DNA of 64,000 nucleotides from Brachycybe producta (lineage: Eukaryota; Arthropoda; Diplopoda; Playtdesmida; Andrognathidae), in the NCBI GenBank assembly GCA_036925085.1, contig JAUPFP010000007.1, positions 4,947,058 to 5,011,057 on the forward strand, written 5' to 3'. A model generated the notes under the pieces. The model saw only the letters and a list, made by a program, of their open reading frames with translations, was not told where the DNA came from and ran no database searches. The translations under genes were made by a program, and so were the position numbers. This document shows, piece by piece, positions 22,712-51,969 of this stretch. Each line of letters opens with the position of its first letter. Positions within the stretch are counted from its first letter, which is position 1.

Positions 22712-23933
22712 TCCCAGGCACTGGCGTAGCTAGGCACCCGCAACTGCGGGGGGGGGGGGGGGGCGCAGCAGGTTTGGGGGCGCAAAAAAACAAAATGAAA
22801 GTCGATTTATTTTCGAAAATAAATCGACTTTCATTTAATATTTACTTTTAAAAACTACATAGTTGCACTAGTAAATATTCATGGGATGGGCGGGCAGTGG
22901 GACCCACCAGACCCGCAACTGCGGGGGGAAGGGGCGCAGGAAGTTTGGGGGCGCAAAAAAACAAAATGAAAGTCGATGTATTTTCAAAAATAAGTGAATA
23001 AATTAAGCAAGTGATTCCGAATCACTCGCTTAATTTATTCAGTTATTTTCAAATAAAAATCGACTTTCATTTCGTTTATTGTGCTTAGAAATTTTTATAG
23101 GGGGTACTATTTTGATGAACAGCGGAAAGGTCCGAACAACAGTACGAACAGTCGGAAAAATAGTAGGAGCAGTCCGAAGGTTTGGTTTAGTAAAATTAAG
23201 TTGTTGCAGGGGGTCTGGGGGGCGCAGATCCCGACTTTTTTTAAAGAATTATTAAATCAAATTAGTCCATTGTTCCGACTGTTCTGTAATTTGTTCAATG
23301 GGAGGAACGGTCGAAAAAATGGACAAATTTGATTTAATAACGCTAAAAAAAATGGGGGGCTGCGCCCCCCAGGCCCCCTGCAACAAGCTTCATTTTACTA
23401 AACCTAACCTTCTGACTGTTCTTACTGATCCGCCGTTCATCAAAATAGCACCTCCCCCCCCCAGCATGAGGCTAAGTGGAGGGGGACTTAAAGGGAGCGC
23501 AACGTTTTAAGCAGCCCGGGGGGGGGCGCAAAGTTTTACGTGGCGGGGGCGCAACCAAGCCTAGCTACGCCACTGATCCCAGGTCTGTGTGTGTGTGTGA
23601 GGGAACTAACGCTGTGTCGGAATTTATATAAATTTGAATAAATGAACTGCTTTTTTTTCTCAAGGTCAACTATATGTTGAACTCTTCCCATCTAAGAACC
23701 CCATGATATTAAAGTGGAGAGGGGAAAAAGGTTGGAAAGTGTAGAGGGAGAGAGAGAGAAACGTGGAGGGGAAAAGGTTGGAAAGTGTAGAGGGGGAGAG
23801 AAACGTGGAGGGGGAAGTGGGAGGGGGTGGCTGAAATTGAAATGAAAGGAGTAAAAAAAGGAAAAAACGACGCGCATGCGCACAATTGCCTGTGAATTTT
23901 GCTCCCGTTATTTATGACGGGTTACCCCACTAG
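22712..23933 (+). mobile_element. non-autonomous Helitron (copy 2), interrupted by a hAT element
   Basis: The 5' end TCCCAGG is at 22712, split from the rest (TCTGTGTGTG from 23584) by a hAT element. The 3' end has a hairpin (cccgttatttatgacggg, one mismatch), then ttacccca and CTAG at 23930-23933, followed by T. Internal text (ctcaaggtcaactatatgtt, gcgcatgcgcacaattgcc) is shared with copies 1 and 3. No protein is encoded. Confidence 0.75.
22719..23575. mobile_element. non-autonomous hAT element nested in Helitron copy 2
   Basis: The terminal inverted repeat is cactggcgtagctagg on the left and cagtggcgtagctagg (complement) on the right, a typical hAT end. An exact 8-bp target duplication atcccagg lies at 22711-22718 and 23576-23583. 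The interior is palindromic: repeated gaaagtcgat arms, a G17 run at about 22742, and gcgcccccc blocks. No transposase frame. Confidence 0.8.
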
Positions 23934-24700
23934 TATCCTAATATATTTTAAATCCCGAAATTTTGATACTTTTGCTGTTTCGGGAAAGTTTCCTAATTTG
24001 TCAGCCCTTGTTATAATAAGTTAATAAATCTTTATAGAATACTCGTCATGTGAAATTTATATTAATTTTTTTTATCAAATTTTTATAGGAGAGTGTTTTG
24101 AAGAACAATGTGTAATTGATGTAGACCTATTGATGACATTCGTATCAGAAAAAATAGGTATATGTTATGAGATTTTAATGGGGTGTTTGAACTTTTTCAA
24201 AACACAATTAATAATTAAAAAGTCATAATTTAAACTTTGTTTTTATTGATAATGACATTATTTTCTAAAAAAAATTTCCAAAATGATTTTATAAAGCTTA
24301 ATTCACGAAGGTTGAACTTTAGTTAGATTGTAAAAACATAAAGGTTTACATAATTAACATAAAATGTTTGTCAGTTTGTTAGAAACTAGAATAGTAGCTA
24401 AATTTGCTAAGCATGTCCATAATAACATTTAAAAAATAAAATTAAATCTAGTTTGCAAAAAAAAAATTAATTTATGAAAGACATTTTAGCAAAATCTTTT
24501 GTTGTTTGTATTTTACAGAAAAATTTAGTATATTTTCTTAAAAAAAAAGTGTTTTATCCATTTTAAGAAGTAAATATTTTACAATAAACAAAATGGCGCA
24601 TATTTAGATAACAATAAAATTATATATTAATTTGATTTATGAGAGGGCCTTTAAATTTCGTGCACTTGTATGCTTTTTATTTGATTAACCAATCAAAGAT
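23934..24700. other. gene-free DNA left of the copy 2 promoter
   Basis: AT-rich. A fragment of family A (gttagaaactagaatagtag) lies at about 24378-24400. No exon recognised. Confidence 0.4.
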
Positions 24701-24805
24701 TACAGCTGTATGCGACGTCATTATACAATTCAAAAGTGTAGGTGTTTAGTTTTGAGCCAAAAAAAAAAATAGGCCTACTATTTTAGCCAGTCAAATACAG
24801 CCTGT

Positions 24806-24912
24806 TTACGTCACGTGTGACGTTTCATCCATTGGTAAGCGTAAGCACATACCGCATGGTACCTACCACTATGATACTCAATTGGTTAATTGGTGTTACC
24901 TATATATATAGA
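24806..24912 (+). promoter_or_regulatory. candidate promoter of Na+/K+-ATPase copy 2
   Basis: In order: TTACGTCACGTGTGACGTTT (24806-24825), two CRE-like half sites around an E-box CACGTG; ATTGG (24831-24835), an inverted CCAAT box; and a TATATATATAG run near 24901-24912. A further CGACGTCA is at 24713-24720. The start codon is about 350 bases downstream (25259). Motif order matches the copy 3 promoter in part. Transcription start is not determined. Confidence 0.45.
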
Positions 24913-25258
24913 GCCTAGTTAACCCAGGTACTTCACTTTCATTTTCTGGTAACACAAGGATGGTTTGTGTTGAATTACTCCAAAGTATTTTATTTCAATT
25001 TCCCGCCACAATGATACGTTTACCATTGGTTTTATAACGTTACGCCTATTGACTTTTTTTTCTCCTTTCTTCTTCTTATATTGTTAACGCGGGAAATAAC
25101 GAATTCATTTATTTTCTTTGAAATTTATTTCAACCAAAAATTTTTTTTTTCAAATTTGCTTTTTCATTTTATTTATTCTAAATTAATCTTCTCATTTTTT
25201 TTTTTTTTCATAAAACATTATTTAAAACAACATTATTTAATCATACCACTTCAATTCA

Positions 25259-32625
<7,367 letters not shown>

Positions 32626-32766
32626 ATTCATCACTCGTCTTTTGGAATTTTCGTTTTTGTTTGTTTTGTTCGTGCGTGTGTTTGTTTCTGTTGTTAAAAT
32701 CATGTTGGACTTATTTAAATATTTTAATTAGCTTTTATGTTTATTTTTTAGAATAATATTCTTGAA

Positions 32767-32772
32767 AATAAA
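32767..32772 (+). promoter_or_regulatory. polyadenylation signal, copy 2
   Basis: AATAAA 142 bases after the stop. The surrounding cttgaaaataaattct is nearly the same at the equivalent place in copy 3 (51964-51969), which supports function. Confidence 0.65.
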
Positions 32773-33825
32773 TTCTTTATCAATATTTAAAAAAAAATAG
32801 AAAGTTTCTTTATTTCTGTCTACAGTTATTAGATTTAGATTTTTCTTAACTAGGGACACATAAAACAATATTATTTTTTATAGTTTTAAGAATGGATTTC
32901 TGGAAATCTATTTTGTTTTCCAAATTTATTTGGCCCACGGCACAGTATTTTTTGCCTGGATAATTTGCGGCACAACTAGCAACATCTCACGACACACTAG
33001 TTGGCTACACGCATATCTATTGAAAACCACTGGAATTAGGAAGGTTTCCTTCTTAATTATGTTTTTTTTCTTGTAATTGAATGAATATTTTCAATTAAAT
33101 ATTAATGTAACATCCAACAATTGGCGGCACACTTAGCAATATTCAAAGCACATTAATGTGCCTCAGCCCCCACCCTTTGGAAATTACTGACGTAGTGGCT
33201 TGAATTTAATCTCTAGACGGATTTACTTTAAGCCAGGTTCAACCACAATTGCCAAAACTTATGTTAAAAAAAGAAAAGAAAAGTCCACTTTTTAACAAGA
33301 AATCTTTTCTATTCTCCATAGGAAATATTGAAAACAATCAAATCACTTTTCTACTGTTTTCAATGATCGTCAGGTTTACACACACACACATTTTTCTACA
33401 ACATTTTCTGTACAACGTACACATTGAAGAACCGAGCTCAACTCTATGCAACATTGGTACAAAATGTGGTAGTGGTAAAGTCTACATTGCACAATCCATT
33501 ACTACATTTTGTTGCGTATAATGTAAACTCGACTTTAGAAAATACTCGCACAGTCTCGTTCAATTGAAAACTCTATAACTCTTTTGACTTTATTAATTGG
33601 CGAATTTAGCTCGCAATATTACTTTTATAGATTCGAATTTGGCGCCAGGTAAGTAAGAAATGTGTTAATGTCCATACACTGTGCCAGTGGGCGCTACTAT
33701 CATCGTGGTGGCATATAAGAATAGCTCTGATCAGACTGTAAATCTAGCTGGCGTCAATTCGCCTAAGACTTGGCGGTAAGTACAAAATAATCTACCCTCC
33801 CCCGCCCTCTGTTAACCGTCTAATC
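32773..33825. other. gene-free DNA with hAT remnants
   Basis: At 32935-33190 there are ggcacaactagcaac, gcggcacacttagcaa and gaaaaccactgg motifs typical of decayed hAT ends; the element cannot be bounded. No exon recognised. Confidence 0.35.
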
Positions 33826-34221
33826 CAGTGTCTCCCAAATTAGGGTTCCGTCAAGGGAAAGTAAGGGTTGCGCCAGAAAATTAAAAAAAATTATTACATT
33901 TTATACTGTAAAAAAATTATAATTCTAATAGCTTCTTAAAATAATTTAAATTTGAATCCAAGTAGTCACAGCATGTCCATCTTCAAGACATTCCAACACA
34001 ACTCAAAAATTAAATGAGACATAAAATATGTTGTAATTTTTATGCATTTTTTTTAAAAAAAATTATTAATTAAAAGTTAATCTGATACCCTAAATTGTCA
34101 TTGTATTAAGATTACTTGCCTCTTGATTTTTATTCATATCTACTTTTTCTGACATTTTTTTCTCATTCCATATATAGTATTATGTAAAAGTACTATTGGT
34201 GTTACAGTAATATTTTAAAGA

Positions 34222-34753
34222 CTAGTGGGGTAACCCGTCATAAATGACGGGAGCAAAATTCACAGGCAATTGTGCCCAGCATTAGAATTTCTTTTCCTCC
34301 GCCCTTTTATGACGTCAGACCAAGTAACAAACCCAATTAGAAATTGATGACGTTCATAAAAGGGCGGAGCAAAAGAAATTCTAATGCTGTGCACAATTGC
34401 CTGTAATAAACTGTAGTTTAATTTTGCTACTATTATCCCCTCCCCTTTTTGTATTTGAAAGAGAAAATGAGTTTTTTCATTTTCTCTGGTGTGCGCATGC
34501 GCGTCGTTTTTTCCTTTTTTTACTTCTTTCATTTCAATTTCAGTCACCCCCTCCCCGTTTCTCTCCCCCCCTTCTACACTTTCCAACCTTTTCCCCTCTC
34601 CAATTTAATATCATGGGGTTCTTGGATGGGAAGGGTGCAACATATAGTTTACCTTGAGAAAAAAAGCGGTTCATTTATTCATTTAAATTTATATAAATTC
34701 CGACGTGCTTCAAGGTTCGTACAGCGTTAAACACACACATACACAGACCGGGC
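34222..34753 (-). mobile_element. non-autonomous Helitron (copy 3)
   Basis: The minus-strand 3' end reads ATGACGGG hairpin, ttacccca, CTAG (34225-34222), identical to copy 1. The 5' end is decayed (gcccggtctg in place of tcccaggtctg), so its limit is approximate. Shares gtgcgcatgcgcgtcg and gggaagggtgcaacatatag with the other copies. Confidence 0.65.
34277..34389. mobile_element. foldback element nested in Helitron copy 3
   Basis: Arms cagcattagaatttcttttc and its complement gaaattctaatgctg. Each continues with a cgcccttttatgac-type segment. The flanking caattgtgc and gcacaattg belong to the Helitron. Confidence 0.7.
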
Positions 34754-34800
34754 TTAATATATATAAGGGTTCCGTAGTGAAATAAAATTGGGAAACACTG

Positions 34801-36433
34801 GAATCTAACTCAAGCAACCTAATTTAGCCAACTCCATCGCAACTCATATTGGTATAAATAATTTTTAAAATGCCATAAATGCCATGTAAATTTAAACTTT
34901 TGCACGCATTTTTTTTGCGCGTGTTTGGTATTTCCTCCTAAAAAATATTTTTTTGCATATTTGTACTCAGCTCTATAAGATCTTTCCGACAAACTAATAG
35001 TTTAGTTAAATTGGCGAGGAGCCTATATACTTGGTTTATACATTTTAAAATTCCTTTTTATTATAAGACCTGTAAATTTTGGCGAGTAGCATTAAAAAAA
35101 TATATGATATAAAAATATCATCGCGTTTAGTTTATGATTAAGTACTACGTTTAGTCAGATTTTAACATTTTAGCTGATACTTTGAAGTATGTTTTTTAAA
35201 AACTCACTTCTAAACAACAAACGTTACTAGAACGCTAAATTCGACTGGTTCGGTTTAAAAAGCAAAATTCCGCATGTTGTTGTATACTGATACATTTATA
35301 TTTTGTGTAGACAAATTTTAAAATTTAGAATTGTTTGGTTTTACTTAACGCTTCTATTAAATTCTGAAAGTGTCGCGAACTCTGGAGTTTCTGGTTATTA
35401 TTTTATTTTATAGAAGCAAAATTAAGAAAAACTTGAAAAACGGCTAAAAATAGAAGAAGAAAAAAAAACAACAACGTTTAAATACATTAAAAAGGCCTCA
35501 AGAGGGCTTAATGAGTCCCAGAAATCCCCCAAAAGCTCAAAAATTATAAAGTTTTCGATCATTTTTAAAATTCCGAAAGAAAAAAAAATCACCAACAATC
35601 GAAAAATAATTAAATTGGCTTCAGACTAGTTTAATTGGATCTGGAAATCTCAAAAAAACTTTTAAAAAAATATAATTTTATTAAAAAAATTTAAAAAAAT
35701 TACAATGATTCAAGAATAATTTTCAATGCATATGTTGAATTTATTGTTGACTCTGAGGTTCTTTCATCAGTTGCCCAAAAAAAGCCTTGTCCAGGTATTT
35801 CTGCAACCTATCCAAATATGAACCAAATTCAGAAATTTAACGTAACCTCAGAAATAAATGTGTTGTTGACATGTGTGAGATGATTTAATAATTATGTAAA
35901 AAAAATACATAATTAATTGTATTTGCCAATATAATTTAACACACACAGATAGAGAGATAGACTGCCAAAAATATAAAAAACCTCGTTCTTTATAATTGTT
36001 GTTTTTTGTATATGAGAAACATCCATATGCAAAACAAAAACATGTGACAATATAAACGTTAATAACTCATGTGAGATAGTTATAATTAATATAATAATAA
36101 AACAACTAATAACTATTAATGTTTCGAATTTTGTCCTTGCTCTTGGTTGGAAATTCCTTTACTAAGTCCTTCCAAAGAAAAAAAAACATTCATGGACATA
36201 CTCATTAGAGTCATTAGTACTCATTAATTGATAAACCTTTTCAAATTTCATAAGTCATTTCTGATGTGTTATTTAACTTATTTTTTTTTCATTATTTATT
36301 AATTATAACCATAAGTCATATATTATAACCACCTCCATATTTGTAACTATTGCACTGGACAATCAAAGTCTTCAAAGGTGTGAGTTAGATTCGAACTCTT
36401 AAGAATCCAATACTTTTTTTTGTGAACTGTTGA
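34801..36433. other. gene-free DNA
   Basis: AT-rich; no gene, RNA or bounded element recognised. Confidence 0.4.
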
Positions 36434-38070
36434 CAGGGGCGGACTGACCTATCGGGCAAAAGGATTGTTTTCCCGATGGGCCGCACAGCTCTGCGGCTTG
36501 AAGGGGTGTACAAACTTGTGCCATAAACATTTTTTTTTAATTGTTTGAAACATTCATAACATTAATTCTGAAAATTAGGCAAATATTTTAATTGACACAA
36601 TGTGTCATTTTTGATATCACTGTAGCAGTTGGGAGAATAAAAGCCAAGTACTTAAAAAATAAATGCTGATGAAACTAACGATTTCCACCGAAATATTTCT
36701 TGCTACGGCCCTGATTTTGAGGGCCGAATTTTTAACATTATAGAGCCGATTAAAGGCCCAATTTCATAGTGAAATGTGATGGAAATTTAAAAATCACATA
36801 AAAAGTGAACGGAAAACAGATGATTTTAGCAGAAGAAAATATGATAGAAATATGACATTTTTTTTGGAGAAAAGTTTGGAAAGTATTCGAAATAAAAAAG
36901 TAATTTTGTTGGGTCGCGTACTTTTTTTAAAAAAGTGTTGCTCGCTATGCTCACTAGTGCAAAATAGCAACAAAAGGACACATTTATTGCAGGCAAAAAT
37001 AAAAATAAAACCAAGGTGGTGGGGTTTTTTGACCTCCATTGCTCTAAAGAGCAATGGAGGTATATAGGATCATGCAAGAAAAGGGGAAAAAAAGGATGTC
37101 TGTGTGTCTGTGTGTGTGTCTGTGTGTGTGTGTGTCCAGAACCCGATTTAGTTCCTCGAACAACTCAAGAACGGAATGAGATAAAGACATGCAGTATTTT
37201 TTAATTTGATTCCGTGGGTCAATATGAAGCTCCTGACAAAAAATTAGAAAATTTTACCCAGGGGTTATTTTTTTATGAATTTTTTAGAAACAAATTTTGA
37301 GTTTTTGGTCATAATTTTTAGTGGGTCGAACAACTCGAAAACGGGGCCACCTACAATAAAATGTCATCAGACTTAAAATGATGTAAACATTCTGACGATG
37401 AAACTGGAAAAAAATTGGAATTTTAGAGCGATTCGATATATAAAATTTCGATTTTTTAAAAACGTAATTTTTTTTTCAAAAAATCGAGATTCTTCCTCTT
37501 TCCAGTTGTAGCATTCGAAAGGGGGGACTTTTCTATTATTTAGGAGGGGTGTTCCTTTTTATGTTCTGTTATTATTTTTGTCTATTAGAATACATGTGAC
37601 GTATTTTCATTTTAAACCCATATTATTACAAATGAATGACGCATGCGCATCACATGTAACTATGTCATGTACATGAGTACATACATGTGTGATTATCTAT
37701 ATACATATGCGCACACGTGTGTACATGTGCGTACACATGCGCACACGTGTGTACATGTGCGTACACATGCGCACACGTGTGTACATGTGCGTACACATGC
37801 GCACACGTGTGTACATGTGCGTACACATGCGCACACGTGTGTACATGTGCGTACACATGCGCACACGTGTGTACATGTGCGTACACATGCGCACAAGTGT
37901 GTACATGTGCATACACATGCGCACAATGAAAAAAAGTTGGTTATTTGATATATGAAAGCATATATTAAAGCAATGGAGGTCTATAGGGTTCCTTGAATCC
38001 CTTGTTTTCTTTAGATTTAGGTAAATAATTTTCCAGGTCCATTTTTCCTCCTAGTCTGCCCCCGCCCCTG
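36434..38070. mobile_element. hAT-like element carrying a minisatellite
   Basis: Terminal sequences caggggcggactgacc and, inverted, caggggcgggggcagact. Flanking 8-mers actgttga (36426-36433) and gctgttga (38071-38078) match at 7 of 8. Interior has a perfect hairpin cctccattgctct/agagcaatggagg (37033-37060), a GT-rich run and the 30-bp array. A fragment of the same right end lies in intron 8 of copy 3 (about 48335-48391). No transposase. Confidence 0.6.
37698..37925. repeat. 30-bp minisatellite, perfect alternating purine-pyrimidine
   Basis: About seven copies of a 30-bp unit that includes tgcgcacacgtgtgtacatg. Every base from 37698 to 37895 (198 bp) alternates pyrimidine-purine without a break. 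The alternation breaks at 37896 and then resumes to about 37925. Such sequence is the classical Z-DNA former. All six frames stay open because the unit is 10 codons long with no stop in any frame. Confidence 0.95.
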
Positions 38071-41000
38071 GCTGTTGATCCTGGTCTGAGGTCGATAGAC
38101 CTCTGTTTCCGTTCATAGAAAATGAATGTTTTGATTGAAATTCAATTGGATTGACTTCGTAAAAGAGACATTCACATAATATTACTATCTGATATTGTAA
38201 GATAACGCCTCTGTATTGTGGTTGTAATTTTATTAATTGTCTTTCTTGCTGTGATAGTTATTTATTTTATTGTTTAATTTAAATTTAATGTTAGTCTTGT
38301 CCAGAAATTAGATAAGAGTATTGCGATAGTCAGTGGGAGGTGCATTTGAAAACATAAGTTGCTCCAGGTATTATTAATGGGAGAATTGTCGAAGAGAGTA
38401 AAAAAGTAGTATTTACAGTTTTACTCTCTTCGACAATTTTGGCTTGTCAATCCGTGGGAAAAGGTAACGTACACATTGTTTCAAAATGTAATGCTTTTTT
38501 ATGATGGAAAGCTGAGCAATTAGTAAAAAAAAAAGAGAAAACAATAGGCGCTGTCCACGCAAAACATCAAAAGAAAATGAAAGAATTGACCGTGTCTTTA
38601 CAAATTAAGGTTCTTACAATAGCAACACTTACAGAATGCAGTCATTTATGAATCAGTTGGGTTTGTATTAATAATGAAAACTTAAAATTAGGTGTTGGTG
38701 CGTTCGTTTGGCTACAAGTGCACTAAGTAGACCTATATTAGTGGACACTATGTTTTATGTGTGCTGTGTTTAGTTATCTGTCAGACCACATTAAGTGGTC
38801 ATTTATAATATGAATTTGCAGTTTTTAAATGTTGGCGGACAACTAAGTGAAGCTAAATTGCAATTTATTAACGTGAGCCTTATACCTAGTACACACCTGA
38901 TAATTTAAATGCAATTAAATAATAAACGTGTTCTACAAAGCGCTGGTGAAGGACAAACAAACAATATATCGAATTCAATTTAAAATATTAATAATAAAGT
39001 TAATTTTTATTTGGTGTTCATGTCCTTAACTGAAATTCCGTATAATTCATCTAAACACATTTAATTTGAATTCATTTAACTCATGTGTGTACAAGGTATT
39101 AGGTTGCATTCCTCATGGTTCAACTTAACAATGTTTTTTTTTAATGTTAATCAATTCTAGAAATCGTCTGTTGCTCCTAGTTATCAGTTTCCATTTTTAA
39201 GCAACATTTTAGACTATACACCTGTGCGTGAAGCAAAAACATTCAATTCTTACTGACAAGAAGTAGTGACGTGAAAATTGCTTTGTTATTTTCTGAAATA
39301 ACAATGAAAAACTTTCACTTTTCCTGGTTTTTTTTATGATCATAATTAATGGTGGATTCAGAGAGATGCTTTGTACACACTTGGAAAAAGCACACATGCC
39401 ATACATGTATACGAGACTATACTGGTGTGCAATGGTAATAGCATACGTTATGAGGAATATGCTCTGGTCAAGTCTGCTTGGCTTATGATTTTGCTACCAC
39501 CTTTTAATTATATGAATTTATAATGGTCAACCACAATTACTGTAGTCACCCCTATTATTATGTCAATAGTCCGTTCTGTATACAGAAAGACGTTATCCGT
39601 AAGTGAAGTAAACGTGACCATCCACATGATGCGATAGTTTAAGTATCTCGGTAGACTAGGCAATGGTGTTTTGAGGTGCAAATGGAAGTATACAGAGTAT
39701 ACCCACCACTACCACCACCAAATTTAAAAGCGAGGCATATGCCCATTTATACCCCATTCTAATTTTCAAAAATGTGCGGGTATATATGCTTAAAATTTAA
39801 AAAAAATTCTTACAATATAAATACATAAAATAACAATTTTATGGTCAAAATTTAGCTATACAAACATTTTTTTCATTATTTGAAATATGAACGGTGCCAG
39901 TCATGAGCCTAAACTTGCCTAACTGAGCTGCGCCAATGCTTATCTCTAAGCATCAATTAAGAATGACATGCTTAAAACCTATTGCAGTAACACCAAGGTT
40001 AAAAACAAGACATAAGTACAAAAAAAAAAGAAGAAAAATTCGAGAAATCATCATAAAAAAATAGTGATGATGATTAAATGATGACATATTTGTAATTTAT
40101 TTCAGCATCGTTGTTACGTCATTAAGACAAATACACGCACATAGATACACATGATAGCCAAATAATTTAAATCCATACAGTACAGTACAGTAGCACTATT
40201 TTTTTTCGAATTGATGTTTCTAATATTTTTTGTCTTATTTTCAACTAAATTACAATTTTTGTAAGTAAAATTAAAAGTTGACATACATATTCTTCACATA
40301 TAATGTATGTGTTCTTCTGTAAAACGTATGATCCATGGAAAACAAACTTCATGTTAACAAATGAAAATGAAACTTCCTACTGTAGATCTTATTCTCCATT
40401 TAAACCACTGTTTCCCACCCATATTCTAAAACATTAAAAGCTAAAAAAAAAAGCTAAGTTTAAACTATGATGTGAAAACAACATTTTCTCTAGTGAGTCT
40501 TTAGAGAGTTGTTAAAATCTAGCTTTATTAAGTTTTGTCTTAAGTTTAGTTCTTGAAAATTCTAGTGGTTGGTTTATAAAAGAAAGACAATAAGACAGGC
40601 ATATGAAAGTAAATTGTCACATTCAGCTCATGACTTTGTAACAGTCACAAACGCAAATTACAAACCATGAGCATCATTACAAAACGAAAATATGATTGTT
40701 ATATAATGGTAAATTGTCACAAAAGCAAAATAAAAAACATTATTATGACAATTATTGTAATATTACTGTCATTCAATAGTGTACAGCATAAAATGACAGT
40801 CATAAAATAATGGGGCACAAGGAGTGACATCATTTACAGTTTCATCACAACTTTATTACTTATACTGTAATAAGGCGCAGTAGTATATGACAGATGTGTA
40901 TAATATATCTTTATGACTTTTATTTACTTGTATAAACTATTAAGCATAAATGACAGTCATACAATGGTAAATCGTAAGCAGTGACATCATCTAGTATAAT

Positions 41001-42076
41001 TGTCACATTTTTATGATTTTTGTTTTTCAACGTTTGATTAAACTTAGCAATGCTTTAAAATATAACTGCTATATCGACAATATGATATTTCGTTTCAGTA
41101 TACAATATATTATTATCAATTATATGCCCTTAATTTGAGCTTCTGAGTTGAACTAATAAGAAGAATCGGAATTAATTTGTTTGTCTAAAGATATCACTGT
41201 ATTTTTTATTTGTCCGTATAGTTTGAAATATACTTAAAGTGTCATATGTAACATATCATTTGAGATTTTTTTTTTGGAAAACGTTCAACATAGCATGAAA
41301 CAAATGGCCACTTTGTCGAACACTTTCCAAAACTCTCCACCTACAGCGGAACATTCAAGTTGATTCAACACAAAGTTGGTACATTTACATTTGAAACATC
41401 ATTTCTTAATATATGATCTTGGCCTGAATGGCTAAATGACATGTATTATTAATTGAGAAAACTATGGAGAAAAAAATATTACCTAAAATATAATTACCTC
41501 GAGGAAAGAAGAAGTTTTTCGACAAATTAATGTCATTTGTATAAATTGTCGTTTAAGAAGAAATTCTTCAAGGTTAACAGGGAAAAGGAGTTTTAAAAAA
41601 AATGGTGAAAGGTTTTACTCTTAATATAAAAATGTACTGGATGGATGGATGACGTTTGAAAAGGGCTAAAAAAAAAAGTGTAATTACATTTTAATTGCTT
41701 TTCTTTCTCATTTTTGACAATATTCCAAACCGGAGATTTGTTTTTGATACTTTCTTTTCTTATTTAATGACGTTTTGGCTGCAACAAAATTATTCCAATA
41801 TGTCATTGTTCCTTGAAACCATTTTTGAAGATTATTTTTTTTTTCTATTGTAGTTACCATATCTTAGATTTTTTCAAGTGCTTTAAGTTCTACTAAACTT
41901 CGTTAAATTAGGACATACAAGTTAAGCAAACGTCTTTATGACATAACATTTCGGAAGAAAAGTTCGGCTCGTTACTTAATGTAGTCCAATGACATAAGTT
42001 TTTGGTAAGGACAGAGAATTCATATCAATTGCAAAAAAAAAAAAAGAAGCTCTGGCAACTTATCAGATACTTATTG
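38071..42076. other. gene-free DNA upstream of copy 3
   Basis: Holds a hairpin at 38386-38445, a family D fragment at about 38450-38602 (ggcttgtcaatccgtg, agaattgaccgtgtc) and AT-rich single-copy-looking DNA. No exon recognised. Confidence 0.4.
38386..38445. repeat. hairpin, about 20-bp stem
   Basis: aattgtcgaagagagtaaaa and its complement ttttactctcttcgacaatt are separated by about 15 bases. Either a small foldback or a candidate small-RNA precursor; the sequence alone cannot decide. Confidence 0.6.
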
Positions 42077-42137
42077 ATTGGTCCTTTTATCTGTTGACGT
42101 CATCATTGACAATATTTTCCAAATGCTAATATAAAAG
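42077..42137 (+). promoter_or_regulatory. candidate promoter of Na+/K+-ATPase copy 3
   Basis: ATTGG (42077-42081, inverted CCAAT), a perfect CRE TGACGTCA (42095-42102) and TATAAAAG (42130-42137). The start codon follows at 42212, leaving a short 5' UTR of about 50 bases. The spacing is that of a compact CREB/CREM-type promoter. Confidence 0.6.
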
Positions 42138-42211
42138 CAATTGATATCATATACTGAGATCGCAGTACATCTTTCATTAACAAAGTGACCATCTAGAACA
42201 ATTTCTTTAGA

Positions 42212-51825
<9,614 letters not shown>

Positions 51826-51963
51826 ACTGACTGACTGACTGCTCTGGCGTTTGAATATTTGTTTTTTTGATGTTAACATTGTGTTTATTGTATAATCGAT
51901 AATTTAAATGATTTTAATATAATTTTTTTTTCCTGTTCATTTTATAGAGTGTTTATTATTGAA

Positions 51964-51969
51964 AATAAA
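51964..51969 (+). promoter_or_regulatory. polyadenylation signal, copy 3
   Basis: AATAAA 139 bases after the stop, in context ttgaaaataaattcta shared with copy 2. Confidence 0.65.

Larger units (their letters stand above)
33826..34800. mobile_element. hAT-like element containing Helitron copy 3
   Basis: Ends cagtgtctcccaaatt (33826) and, inverted, cagtgtttcccaatt (34800), followed inward by agggttccgt on both sides. The end sequence is hAT-type. The 8-bp target duplication is not clear. Without the Helitron it is about 440 bp, with no transposase. Confidence 0.55.

Noticed and set aside
22742..22762. G17 run as a functional G-quadruplex regulator
   Set aside because: It sits in the terminal region of a hAT element with similar C/G runs at both ends; no gene nearby to regulate.
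37643..37955. Overlapping open frames of 70-101 codons in all six frames
   Set aside because: A 30-bp repeat without stops yields this automatically; Cys/His/Val-rich or Met/Arg-rich peptides are repeat translations.
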